From: Bacteroidota bacterium
Lineage (GTDB): Bacteria > Bacteroidota > Bacteroidia > Bacteroidales > VadinHA17
Assembly: GCA_021816545.1 (NCBI GenBank)
Contig: JAKAXP010000093.1
Coordinates: 1-8,620 of the forward strand
DNA: 8,620 nucleotides
Direction of reading: 5' to 3'
Shown here in pieces: positions 1-6,337 of the stretch; position 1 is the first letter of the stretch, and every line of letters begins with the position of its first letter. The position numbers and the translations under genes were made by a program. The notes below the pieces were generated by a model. That model was not told the origin of the DNA and did no database searches. It saw only the letters and a list, made by a program, of their open reading frames with translations.

Positions 1-411
1 GGTGCCAAGATGCTATTCGCATATGCGGAGGCAACTGTGCCCCGCATAACGGTGATACTCCGCAAGGCTTACGGTGGTGCTTACATAGTGATGAACAGCA
101 AGGGTATGGGAGGCGACTTCAACTTTGCATGGCCTTCAGCCGAGATTGCAGTTATGGGACCTGACGGTGCAGTGGCCATACTGTATCGCCGCGAGCTGGC
201 GGAGGCGAAGGACCCGGCTGCAATGAAGAAAGAACTGGTGAAGAAATACCGCGAGAAGGTGGCAAACCCGTTCATTGCAGACGAAAAGGGTTATATAGAC
301 GAAGTCATTGATCCGGCACAGACACGCGCCAAAGTATTGTCAGCCTTCTCCGCGTTGAGCAACAAGAGTGTGAAGGTGCCGTCTCGCAAGCATGGAAATA
401 TTCCTTTGTAA
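1..411 (+). CDS. Acyl-CoA carboxylase carboxyltransferase (beta) subunit, C-terminal fragment
   Basis: This is the last 136 codons of a biotin-dependent carboxyltransferase; the reading frame is open from base 1, so the first ATG at position 10 is internal and the true start lies upstream of the window. The subunit moves CO2 from carboxybiotin to an acyl-CoA, such as propionyl-CoA to give methylmalonyl-CoA. Visible family motifs are LRKAYGGAY (the glycine-rich oxyanion-hole region), FAWPSAEIAVMGPDGAV, the ANPFIADEKGYIDEVIDP segment and the typical C-terminus KHGNIPL. The residue after GGAY is Ile, where propionyl-CoA carboxylases usually carry Asp. The gene lies 65 bp before a biotin carboxylase gene and then a carrier protein gene, so a carboxylase is more likely than a sodium-pumping methylmalonyl-CoA decarboxylase; no membrane beta subunit is seen, although genes to the left are not visible. 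The family is certain; the exact substrate is not. Confidence 0.93.
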   Translation, partial: GAKMLFAYAEATVPRITVILRKAYGGAYIVMNSKGMGGDFNFAWPSAEIAVMGPDGAVAILYRRELAEAKDPAAMKKELVKKYREKVANPFIADEKGYIDEVIDPAQTRAKVLSAFSALSNKSVKVPSRKHGNIPL

Positions 412-420
412 GGGAGACAG

Positions 421-441
421 TAGGCAATAGGCAATAGGCAG
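421..441. repeat. Three tandem copies of a 7-bp unit (TAGGCAR)
   Basis: Between the carboxyltransferase stop codon and the biotin carboxylase start there are three back-to-back 7-mers: TAGGCAA, TAGGCAA, TAGGCAG. GGCAAT inside the array (423-428 and 430-435) is complementary to ATTGCC at 451-456. From memory, similar short arrays occur between genes in Bacteroidota; I cannot verify that here. The function is unknown, and slippage during replication is a simple explanation. Confidence 0.75.
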
Positions 442-452
442 AAGTGGAAAAT

Positions 453-465
453 TGCCCGTAGGGCA
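453..465 (+). other. Small hairpin just before the biotin carboxylase start
   Basis: TGCCC (453-457) and GGGCA (461-465) pair around a GTA loop, ending 11 bases before the ATG at 477. The left arm overlaps ATTGCC, which can instead pair with GGCAAT in the upstream repeat, so the two structures exclude each other. This could affect translation initiation, but short stems like this also arise by chance. Confidence 0.3.
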
Positions 466-476
466 TAAAGCATTGT

Positions 477-1985
477 ATGAAAAAACTGAAAAGAATTCTG
501 ATTGCGAACCGCGGCGAAATTGCAGTGCGGATCATGCGTACCGCGTGTAAAATGGGGATAGAAACCGTTGCGGTTCGCACAGCCGTCGAACCTGACGCAA
601 TGTACCTCACCTTTGCAGATATAATCCACGAAGAGGATGATGAACTGGCCGAGATCCCGGTTTTCCTGGATGTTGAGAAGCTGATTGCAATAGCGCTGAA
701 AACAAAGTGCGACTCGGTCCACCCCGGCTACGGGTTCCTGGCTGAAAATGCATGGTTCGCAGAAAAGTGCCGTGACAATAAAATAATCTTTATCGGTCCC
801 TCACCCGATGCCATTTACAAGATGGGGAACAAACCCGTTGCCAGGCAGATTGCCCTTAAGCACAAAATTCCGATGGCAATGGGAACTCCCGGCAGTGTTG
901 CCAATGAGGATGAAGCAGTAAGGCATGCAGCCAGGATCGGTTACCCTGTCATTATCAAGGCAGCATCCGGCGGCGGAGGCCGGGGCATGCGGATCGTGAG
1001 GCAGGAGTCAGAAATGGAGAAGATGTTCACCCTCGCCAGCCGTGAGGCGGAGAAAGCATTCAATGACCCGAGCGTCTTTATTGAAAAGTATATCGAAAAC
1101 CCGAAACATATTGAGTTCCAGGTTTTGGGTGATACACATGGAAACATAATCCACCTCGGCGAAAGGGAGTGCTCAATCCAGCGGAAGCACCAGAAACTGC
1201 TTGAGGAAGCCCCATCACCGGCACTGGACGATGAACTGAGGGCCACAATGGGCGAGACTGCAGTCAGAATTGCACAGGCAGTTGGCTATTACTCTGCCGG
1301 AACAGTGGAGTTCCTGCTCGACTCGGACCGGAATTTCTACTTCATGGAAATGAACACCCGTATCCAGGTGGAGCACCCGGTAACTGAAATGATCACCGGC
1401 ATTGACCTAATTGAACAGCAGATACGTATCGCCTACGGCGAAGAACTGACCCTGAAACAGGCTGATATCAGGCTGACAGGCTGGGCAATCGAGTGCCGGA
1501 TAAATGCAGAGGATGTGCAGGCAGGATTCGCACCTGCCCCGGGACGGATTGAAAAGATCAGTTTTCCCGAAGAACCGGGAGTAAGGGTAGATACCGGCGT
1601 CAGACCCGGGTCATCCATTGTGGCATCATATGACTCAATGATTGCCAAGCTGATTGTCACCGGCAAGGACCGGCATGATGCCGTCATCAATATGAAAAAA
1701 GCCCTTGACAAGGTGTGGATCAAGGGAACCAAAACCACCCTCCCCTTCTTCCGTATGTTAATGCGCAATCACACATTCCAGGAAGGGACCTTCACAACGG
1801 CATTCATCGAAAAAAATCTTGACAGATACCACTGCAGCAGTGAGTATGAGGAGACAATCTCTGCTTGGATTGCAACCAAACTCTTCACCGAAGAGAATCT
1901 TTCCTCCAACAGTTCCTCAATCAGTTTCGACCAGGGCCGCGATCTCACACCATGGCTGCTGAGAAAGAGACTGACTCAGTTTTGA
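477..1985 (+). CDS. accC: Biotin carboxylase subunit of acyl-CoA carboxylase
   Basis: This 502-residue cytoplasmic ATP-grasp enzyme carboxylates biotin on the carrier protein using ATP and bicarbonate. The N-terminal domain has ILIANRGEIAVRIMRTA (about 7-23) and HPGYGFLAEN (82-91). The ATP-grasp domain has K119, K161, the glycine loop GGGGRG (165-170), H211, K240 and E278, followed by EMNTRIQVEHPVTE (291-304), which holds the metal ligand E291 and the catalytic residues N293, R295, Q297 and E299. R341 in ECRINAED matches the bicarbonate/biotin-binding Arg of E. coli AccC. All key residues are present, so the enzyme should be active. It is about 50 residues longer than E. coli AccC (449), with a serine-rich tail after residue 450. 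The segment after VAV (residues 34-66) departs from the common YSDADRDA type. No strong Shine-Dalgarno sequence precedes the ATG; the start is chosen because the family motif begins directly after it. It is the middle gene of the carboxylase operon. Confidence 0.96.
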   Translation: MKKLKRILIANRGEIAVRIMRTACKMGIETVAVRTAVEPDAMYLTFADIIHEEDDELAEIPVFLDVEKLIAIALKTKCDSVHPGYGFLAENAWFAEKCRDNKIIFIGPSPDAIYKMGNKPVARQIALKHKIPMAMGTPGSVANEDEAVRHAARIGYPVIIKAASGGGGRGMRIVRQESEMEKMFTLASREAEKAFNDPSVFIEKYIENPKHIEFQVLGDTHGNIIHLGERECSIQRKHQKLLEEAPSPALDDELRATMGETAVRIAQAVGYYSAGTVEFLLDSDRNFYFMEMNTRIQVEHPVTEMITGIDLIEQQIRIAYGEELTLKQADIRLTGWAIECRINAEDVQAGFAPAPGRIEKISFPEEPGVRVDTGVRPGSSIVASYDSMIAKLIVTGKDRHDAVINMKKALDKVWIKGTKTTLPFFRMLMRNHTFQEGTFTTAFIEKNLDRYHCSSEYEETISAWIATKLFTEENLSSNSSSISFDQGRDLTPWLLRKRLTQF

Positions 1986-2043
1986 AAGCACCAGATGACA
2001 CCCTGTTACCATGATGAAACTGATAAAGCTTTAATACGGAATA

Positions 2044-2574
2044 ATGACACCCCAGAAACCAGCCATAAAAAAACTTTATGCCCTTTCAAATGAAGGGAAG
2101 AAGTTTGCATTCAACCTTCCTTTGAAAAACGTAATAAGGGTCAACGGCAGAGATTACAGTGTTGAACTCCGTGAGGACGAGAAATACGGTGTTCACGTCT
2201 TGTGGAAGAACAGGCGTTATCCTGTTGAGATCGTACGCACGAAGCAGAACAGGTATGAAATCCTGTTCAATGACATCAGTCACACATTCAACGTCGAGAC
2301 TCCGGTCTCAATGCAGCGCAAAAGGGTCCTTGGCTCCGACAGGAAAAAGAGTTCAGCCCTCATTGTCAAGGCACCCATGCCAGGCAAGATAATTGACGTC
2401 CTTGTCCGCGAAGGGGCCGAAGTGATGCGCGGCGAGGCACTGGTAATCCTGGAAGCCATGAAGATGCAGAATGAGATACAGTCAGTTGTCAGTGGCACCA
2501 TAACAAGGATAGGTGTAAAGGCCGGTCAGAATGTGATGAAAGATGATGTTCTGGCCGAGATCAATATCAAATAG
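2044..2574 (+). CDS. Biotin carboxyl carrier protein with a BT-like N-terminal region
   Basis: This 176-residue protein carries biotin between the biotin carboxylase and the carboxyltransferase. The C-terminal biotinyl domain (about 105-176) begins VKAPMPGKIIDVLVREGAEV and contains the biotinylation motif EAMKM with K140 as the acceptor, then SGTITRIGVKAGQNVMKDDVL. The first 100 residues are not a proline/alanine-rich linker as in E. coli AccB. They contain a strand-rich stretch, including VNGRDYSVELRED and KNRRYPVEIV, that resembles the BT domain joining BC and BCCP in the alpha subunit of propionyl-CoA carboxylase; that assignment is inference. The gene lies 58 bp after the biotin carboxylase gene and is followed by a hairpin, so it is probably the last gene of the operon. 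A biotin protein ligase encoded elsewhere must attach the cofactor. Confidence 0.94.
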   Translation: MTPQKPAIKKLYALSNEGKKFAFNLPLKNVIRVNGRDYSVELREDEKYGVHVLWKNRRYPVEIVRTKQNRYEILFNDISHTFNVETPVSMQRKRVLGSDRKKSSALIVKAPMPGKIIDVLVREGAEVMRGEALVILEAMKMQNEIQSVVSGTITRIGVKAGQNVMKDDVLAEINIK

Positions 2575-2612
2575 CATCCCTGCAAAGACCTGAAGCATCA
2601 ACAGCAATAAGA

Positions 2613-2646
2613 ACAGAGGGGATCCCTTTCCGGAGATCCCCTCTGT
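2613..2646. terminator. Bidirectional hairpin between convergent operons
   Basis: ACAGAGGGGATC (2613-2624) and GATCCCCTCTGT (2635-2646) form a perfect 12-bp stem around a 10-base loop. The hairpin begins 38 bp after the carrier protein stop and lies beyond the end of the convergent dipeptidase gene, so it could serve both operons. No long T-tract follows on the plus strand; the minus strand continues with TTCTTATTG, a weak T-rich stretch. Position and stem strength support a terminator, but the missing U-run lowers certainty. Confidence 0.7.
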
Positions 2647-2662
2647 GTTAATGATGGGTTAG

Positions 2663-2683
2663 TATCGGTCTGCCTGACCGGTA
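2663..2683 (-). other. Second hairpin just after the dipeptidase gene
   Basis: CGGTC (2666-2670) and GACCG (2676-2680) pair around TGCCT. Two further outer pairs at 2663-2664 and 2682-2683 are separated from this core by one mismatch. It starts 9 bases after the dipeptidase stop on the minus strand. It may act with the stronger hairpin at 2613-2646 in ending transcription or protecting the mRNA 3' end. No T-tract is present. Confidence 0.3.
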
Positions 2684-2692
2684 CAACAGTTG

Positions 2693-4150
2693 CTAAGCCT
2701 TTGGTGCGTTCTTCAGTGTGGCAGCCAGGAAATCCCAGAATTTCCCTACAGATGCTATCTCGACCTTCTCGTCCGGACTGTGCGGATAGCGGATGGTCGG
2801 GCCGAAGCTTATTGAATCGAGTTTCGGGTAGACTCCCATGATGATACCGCACTCAAGCCCTGCATGGATGGCCTTGATCTCAGGCACCTTTCCGTAAAGC
2901 TTGTTGTAGGTATCCTTCATGGTCACCAGGATGGCACTGTCCATGTTGGGTTTCCAGCCAGGGTAGCTCCCTGAGAGCTCAACATCACAGCCAGCAAGCT
3001 GGAATCCGGCAGCAATCTTCCATGCCGTAGCTTCCTTGGCAGTCTCAACCGAGCTCCTGCAGAGACAGTAGGACTCGAACTTTCCGTTTCCAACCCTGAC
3101 GATTGAGAGGTTATTTGATGTTTCAACCACACCGGGCATGCTTGCGCTCATTCTCTGAACGCCATTCGGGCAAACATAAACGCCCCTTATAATGCGGTAC
3201 TGGTCAGCCTCATTCATCACTTTTGCCGGAGCCTCAGCCTCCTTGAAGATGAATTTGATGTCCGGATCCACCTCCTTGAATTCAGCCCTGTACATCTTCT
3301 CATAGCCCTTCATGAATTTTTCAAACTCTGTCTTCTTGATGGATGGAACCACAACGGTTGCGAAGGACTCCCGCGGGATGGCATTGCGCAGGTCACCGCC
3401 GCTGTACTCGGCAATCCGCATGCCGAAGTCGTGCTCAGCCTGCTGGAAGAACCTGAACATAAGCTTGTTTGCATTGCCTTTGCCAAGATGGATGTCAAGC
3501 CCTGAGTGTCCTCCCTTGAGTCCCTTGAGGGTCAATTTGTATGCAGTCATGCCTGAGGGGGTCTTCTCCTGCTTGTAGCTGCGTGTTGCGCCCACGTCAA
3601 TGCCGCCTGCACAACCCACATAGAGCTCTCCCTCATCCTCCGAGTCCATATTCAGCAGTATCTCACCCTTGAGCACTCCCTTCTTCAGGTTCTTGGCACC
3701 TGTCATGCCAGTCTCTTCGTCAACTGTGAAAAGGGCTTCTATCGGCCCGTGGGTAATCTTAGGATCGGTCAGTACAGCCATTGCTGCAGCAACACCCATG
3801 CCGTTGTCAGCACCAAGAGTTGTCCCTTTTGCCTTGACCCAGCCCTGGTCGACGTATGTCTCAATCGGGTCCTTTTCGAAATCAAACTTCTTGTCTGAAT
3901 TCTTCTGGGGTACCATGTCGAGGTGGGCCTGGAGTATTATTCCCTTGCGGTTCTCCATACCTTTCGTGGCGGGCTTGCGGATGATCACATTGCCGGTTTT
4001 GTCGACTATGGTCTCCAGACCGTGGTCCTGTCCGAACTTTTTCATAAACTCTGTTATCCGGTGTTCCTTCTTTGAGGGACGCGGGATCTGTGTTATTTCA
4101 TAGAAATATTTCCACAGAAGCTTCGGTTCAAGATTTTTAATTTCACTCAT
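2693..4150 (-). CDS. pepD: Aminoacyl-histidine dipeptidase (M20 family, PepD type)
   Basis: This 485-residue cytoplasmic metallopeptidase has the same length as E. coli PepD and splits dipeptides, classically Xaa-His such as carnosine. Di-zinc site residues are all visible: H76 in QAHLDMV with D78, D115 in LGADNGMG, the catalytic/ligand pair E145-E146 in TVDEETGMTG, D169 in LLNMDSEDEGELYVG, and H457 in RYPHSPDE. The conserved IHAGLECG motif (about 428-435) and the dimerisation/lid region GLKGGHSGLDIHLGKGNAN are also present. No signal peptide is seen, as expected. The start is an ATG 18 bp after the stop of the MFS transporter gene on the same strand, so the two are very likely cotranscribed, with the transporter supplying substrate. 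No clear Shine-Dalgarno sequence precedes the ATG. The exact dipeptide preference cannot be read from sequence. Confidence 0.95.
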   Translation of the reverse strand: MSEIKNLEPKLLWKYFYEITQIPRPSKKEHRITEFMKKFGQDHGLETIVDKTGNVIIRKPATKGMENRKGIILQAHLDMVPQKNSDKKFDFEKDPIETYVDQGWVKAKGTTLGADNGMGVAAAMAVLTDPKITHGPIEALFTVDEETGMTGAKNLKKGVLKGEILLNMDSEDEGELYVGCAGGIDVGATRSYKQEKTPSGMTAYKLTLKGLKGGHSGLDIHLGKGNANKLMFRFFQQAEHDFGMRIAEYSGGDLRNAIPRESFATVVVPSIKKTEFEKFMKGYEKMYRAEFKEVDPDIKFIFKEAEAPAKVMNEADQYRIIRGVYVCPNGVQRMSASMPGVVETSNNLSIVRVGNGKFESYCLCRSSVETAKEATAWKIAAGFQLAGCDVELSGSYPGWKPNMDSAILVTMKDTYNKLYGKVPEIKAIHAGLECGIIMGVYPKLDSISFGPTIRYPHSPDEKVEIASVGKFWDFLAATLKNAPKA

Positions 4151-4168
4151 AGATATTTCTGTTAATGA

Positions 4169-5563
4169 TTATTCTTTAACAATGTTGGGCATCTCCAGCC
4201 CGTAACCTTTCCGTTTATTCTCTGCCTTCAGCAGGAAGCCGAACAATATCGCAAGAACGCCGAATGCTGTAAAGATCATCATCGGAATCGTATAATCATA
4301 ACTTGGGACCTCAACTCCGTCTATCAGACGCGAACCTGTTATGCAATATTTGTCAAGAACCCATCCGATAAGGTACGGAACTCCCATCAGCCCCCAGTTC
4401 TGCACCCAGAAAATGAGCGCATAGGCTGTTCCCAGTTTCTGGAACGGAATGATCTTGGGAACCGATGGCCACATGGCTGACGGGACAAGTGAAAACCCAA
4501 TTCCGAGGATAATTATCAGGATAAATGCCATCCAGGGTTTGTCAACTGCCGGGATTGAGAACATGGCATGTACGAAAACAAGAAGCAGGGCTCCTATTAT
4601 CATTATAGTTGCACCCTTCCCCTTCCTGTCATACAGATTGCCGAACAGAGGAGTAAGCAGGATTGTGCCGAAAGGAAGCACAGAGGGAATCAGACCTGCT
4701 GTTTCGGGGTTCATTCCGAACTTATTGACCATGAGGTCAGCTGCATATTTAAGGAACGGAAACACTGCTGAATAGAAGAGTACGCAGAGGATTGCAATAT
4801 ACCACCAGCCTCTGTTTTTCAGGATGAAGAATATATCCGAAAGTTTGAAGCTCTCTTCCTCCTCCTGAGGCTGCCCCTCTTTTGAAAGTGCCACGGAAGC
4901 ATCCAGCTTTTTATCCATTCCGCAGTAAATGAAAAATGCGATCAGGCCCACGCATAACAGTATGAGAGCAACCAGAATCGGCATGGATACGTGCCCGAGA
5001 GCCTTTGCCAGCGGTGCCGATCCTGCAAGCGCAAGCCCGGTACCCATCCTTGCTGTAGCCATCTCCAGTCCCATGGCCAGGGCCAGTTCTTTGCCCTTGA
5101 ACCATTTTACAATGATCTTGGAAACAGTAATACCTGCTGTTTCAACCCCTACACCGAATATAGCATACCCAAGTCCGGCAACAAAAACCTGCGGATTAGC
5201 GTCCCAGAAGAGAAAATGCCAGGTCTGGCCGGCAAAAACATCAGTTGAGATAGCCCAGTACTTTAAGGCGGTACCGGCAACCATTAGTATCGTTGCCATC
5301 TTACCGGTGAACCTCACACCCATTTTGTCGAGAATGATTCCTCCTATTATAAGCATGAGCAGGAATACATTGAACCAGCCATATGCGCTGGTGAATAGTC
5401 CATACTCCTCGCTGCTCCATGACAGCTGCTGTTCAAGCATCGGCTTTAACGGCGCCATGGCGTCAGTAAGAAAATAACCGCATAACATGGTGAACGCTAC
5501 TACCGCCAGGGCAGTCCATCTTGCAGTCTTGGAGTCAGCAAGAGTCTTTCTGATTTTTTCCAT
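4169..5563 (-). CDS. MFS transporter, MFSD1-like; candidate dipeptide carrier
   Basis: This 464-residue membrane protein has about 12 hydrophobic helices, the first at residues 14-32 and the last just before the lysine-rich C-terminus. MFS motif A appears twice, as GGIILDKMGVRFTGK (74-88) and in degenerate form as FGNLYDRKGKG (307-317), marking the two six-helix halves. The central cytoplasmic loop (about 217-250) contains an acidic EEEE run. The late segment AMWPSVPKIIP followed by LGTAYALIFWVQNWGL resembles the corresponding part of animal MFSD1 (WP...VP...LGTAYG...QN.GL); that comparison is from memory. MFSD1 is known as a lysosomal dipeptide transporter, and the gene here sits directly upstream of a dipeptidase, so dipeptide import is a reasonable guess. 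Annotation pipelines may call it a nitrate/nitrite or oxalate:formate-type MFS protein. Class is certain, substrate inferred. The ATG at 5563 follows an A-rich leader without a clear Shine-Dalgarno sequence. Confidence 0.88.
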   Translation of the reverse strand: MEKIRKTLADSKTARWTALAVVAFTMLCGYFLTDAMAPLKPMLEQQLSWSSEEYGLFTSAYGWFNVFLLMLIIGGIILDKMGVRFTGKMATILMVAGTALKYWAISTDVFAGQTWHFLFWDANPQVFVAGLGYAIFGVGVETAGITVSKIIVKWFKGKELALAMGLEMATARMGTGLALAGSAPLAKALGHVSMPILVALILLCVGLIAFFIYCGMDKKLDASVALSKEGQPQEEEESFKLSDIFFILKNRGWWYIAILCVLFYSAVFPFLKYAADLMVNKFGMNPETAGLIPSVLPFGTILLTPLFGNLYDRKGKGATIMIIGALLLVFVHAMFSIPAVDKPWMAFILIIILGIGFSLVPSAMWPSVPKIIPFQKLGTAYALIFWVQNWGLMGVPYLIGWVLDKYCITGSRLIDGVEVPSYDYTIPMMIFTAFGVLAILFGFLLKAENKRKGYGLEMPNIVKE

Positions 5564-5667
5564 TTTAAGATTTCGTGTTTAACATAGATTACAAGGTCTG
5601 TAAATGTATAAAAAAATCATTCGATTAAATGAGTTAAAAAACATGACAATGAACTTTGTGGCATAAT

Positions 5668-5697
5668 TTTGGTTATTGGACTGAATCATTACTTTTG
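5668..5697 (+). promoter_or_regulatory. Candidate Bacteroidota-type promoter for the thioredoxin-fold gene
   Basis: TACTTTTG at 5690-5697 matches the Bacteroidota -7 consensus TAnnTTTG exactly, and TTTG at 5668-5671 could be the -33 element with an 18-base spacer, slightly short of the usual spacing. Transcription would begin near 5704, about 30 bases before the ATG at 5735. A second exact TAnnTTTG match (TAATTTTG) lies at 5664-5671 but has no good upstream element. The same 171-bp region must also hold the promoter of the divergent transporter operon; only a one-mismatch TACATTTA (minus strand, 5601-5608) was seen for it. Confidence 0.5.
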
Positions 5698-5734
5698 TGC
5701 TGTATTTGTTAAATAATTGAACCGGATATAATTA

Positions 5735-6265
5735 ATGATCAATATGAAGAAGCTGTTTTTTGCATTGTTGATTGCCTCTGCCGGGCTGGCTGTCTCAGCG
5801 CAGGATGCAACCGTTAAATGGTATTCCATCGAGGAGGCCGTTGCCCTTGCCAAAACAAGCCCGAGACCCATTTTTGTTGATGCCTATACAGACTGGTGCG
5901 GCTGGTGCAAGAAGCTGGACAAGGATACATTTTCCAACCCCGTGATTGCCGAGATTCTCAACACCAAATACTACGCTGTAAAGTTCGATGCCGAAGGCAA
6001 GGAACCTGTAACATTCCAGGGAAGGAAATTCATCAATGACGGAAGCCTTGGCAAGACTCACCAGCTTGCATATGCCCTGCTGCAGGGCAAACTCGGATAC
6101 CCCACCGTGGTATTCCTGACAGCCACCAGCGAACTGATAACACCTGTCTCAGGATACAAGACCCCCGCACAGATAGAGCCGATGCTGCACTATTTCGCCG
6201 GCACCAGCTGGCAGAAACAGGGCTATGATGAATTCCTCAAGACATTCAAGGGAAAAGTGGAATAA
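5735..6265 (+). CDS. Exported thioredoxin-fold protein with CGWC active site
   Basis: This 176-residue protein is probably periplasmic. The N-terminus is a signal peptide: KK at 5-6, a hydrophobic core LFFALLIASAGLAV, and a likely signal peptidase I cut after A22 (VSA before Q23). It has no lipobox cysteine. The thioredoxin domain has FVDAYTDWCGWCKKLDKDTF with the redox pair C55 and C58, and LGYPTVVFL with the cis-proline P123. Spacing and sequence fit the thioredoxin_7/DsbD-gamma-like group common in Bacteroidota. Such proteins reduce or isomerise disulfides in envelope proteins; the partner cannot be identified here. The start may be the ATG at 5735 or the one at 5744 (M4), which gives a more typical MKK signal peptide. 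The gene is divergent from the transporter operon and seems to have its own promoter. The next gene starts 72 bp later and may or may not be cotranscribed. Confidence 0.9.
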   Translation: MINMKKLFFALLIASAGLAVSAQDATVKWYSIEEAVALAKTSPRPIFVDAYTDWCGWCKKLDKDTFSNPVIAEILNTKYYAVKFDAEGKEPVTFQGRKFINDGSLGKTHQLAYALLQGKLGYPTVVFLTATSELITPVSGYKTPAQIEPMLHYFAGTSWQKQGYDEFLKTFKGKVE

Positions 6266-6337
6266 GAAGTTGTTCTCTTTTCTGTCCGGGATCTGTCACT
6301 TATACATACTTTAAAGCAAAAGAAAGGAATTAGTCCG

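Noticed and set aside
291..722. 143-codon open frame on the minus strand across the carboxyltransferase/biotin carboxylase junction
   Set aside because: It overlaps two strongly supported genes, shows no family motif, and its middle (LLPIAYCLPY) is just the translated TAGGCAA repeat.
1..2574. A sodium-pumping methylmalonyl-CoA or oxaloacetate decarboxylase operon
   Set aside because: A dedicated ATP-grasp biotin carboxylase sits between the carboxyltransferase and carrier genes, which marks an ATP-dependent carboxylase; no membrane decarboxylase subunit is visible.
2598..2852. 84-codon minus-strand frame over the terminator and the end of pepD
   Set aside because: It reads through the 12-bp hairpin and overlaps the pepD C-terminus in another frame; no independent support.
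3669..4103. 144-codon open frame on the plus strand opposite pepD
   Set aside because: It is antisense to the catalytic half of PepD, with composition that mirrors it and no recognisable motif.
4929..5477. 182-codon open frame on the plus strand opposite the MFS transporter
   Set aside because: It lies entirely antisense to a gene with clear MFS motifs; long antisense frames are common opposite hydrophobic coding sequence, and no domain or ribosome binding site was seen.
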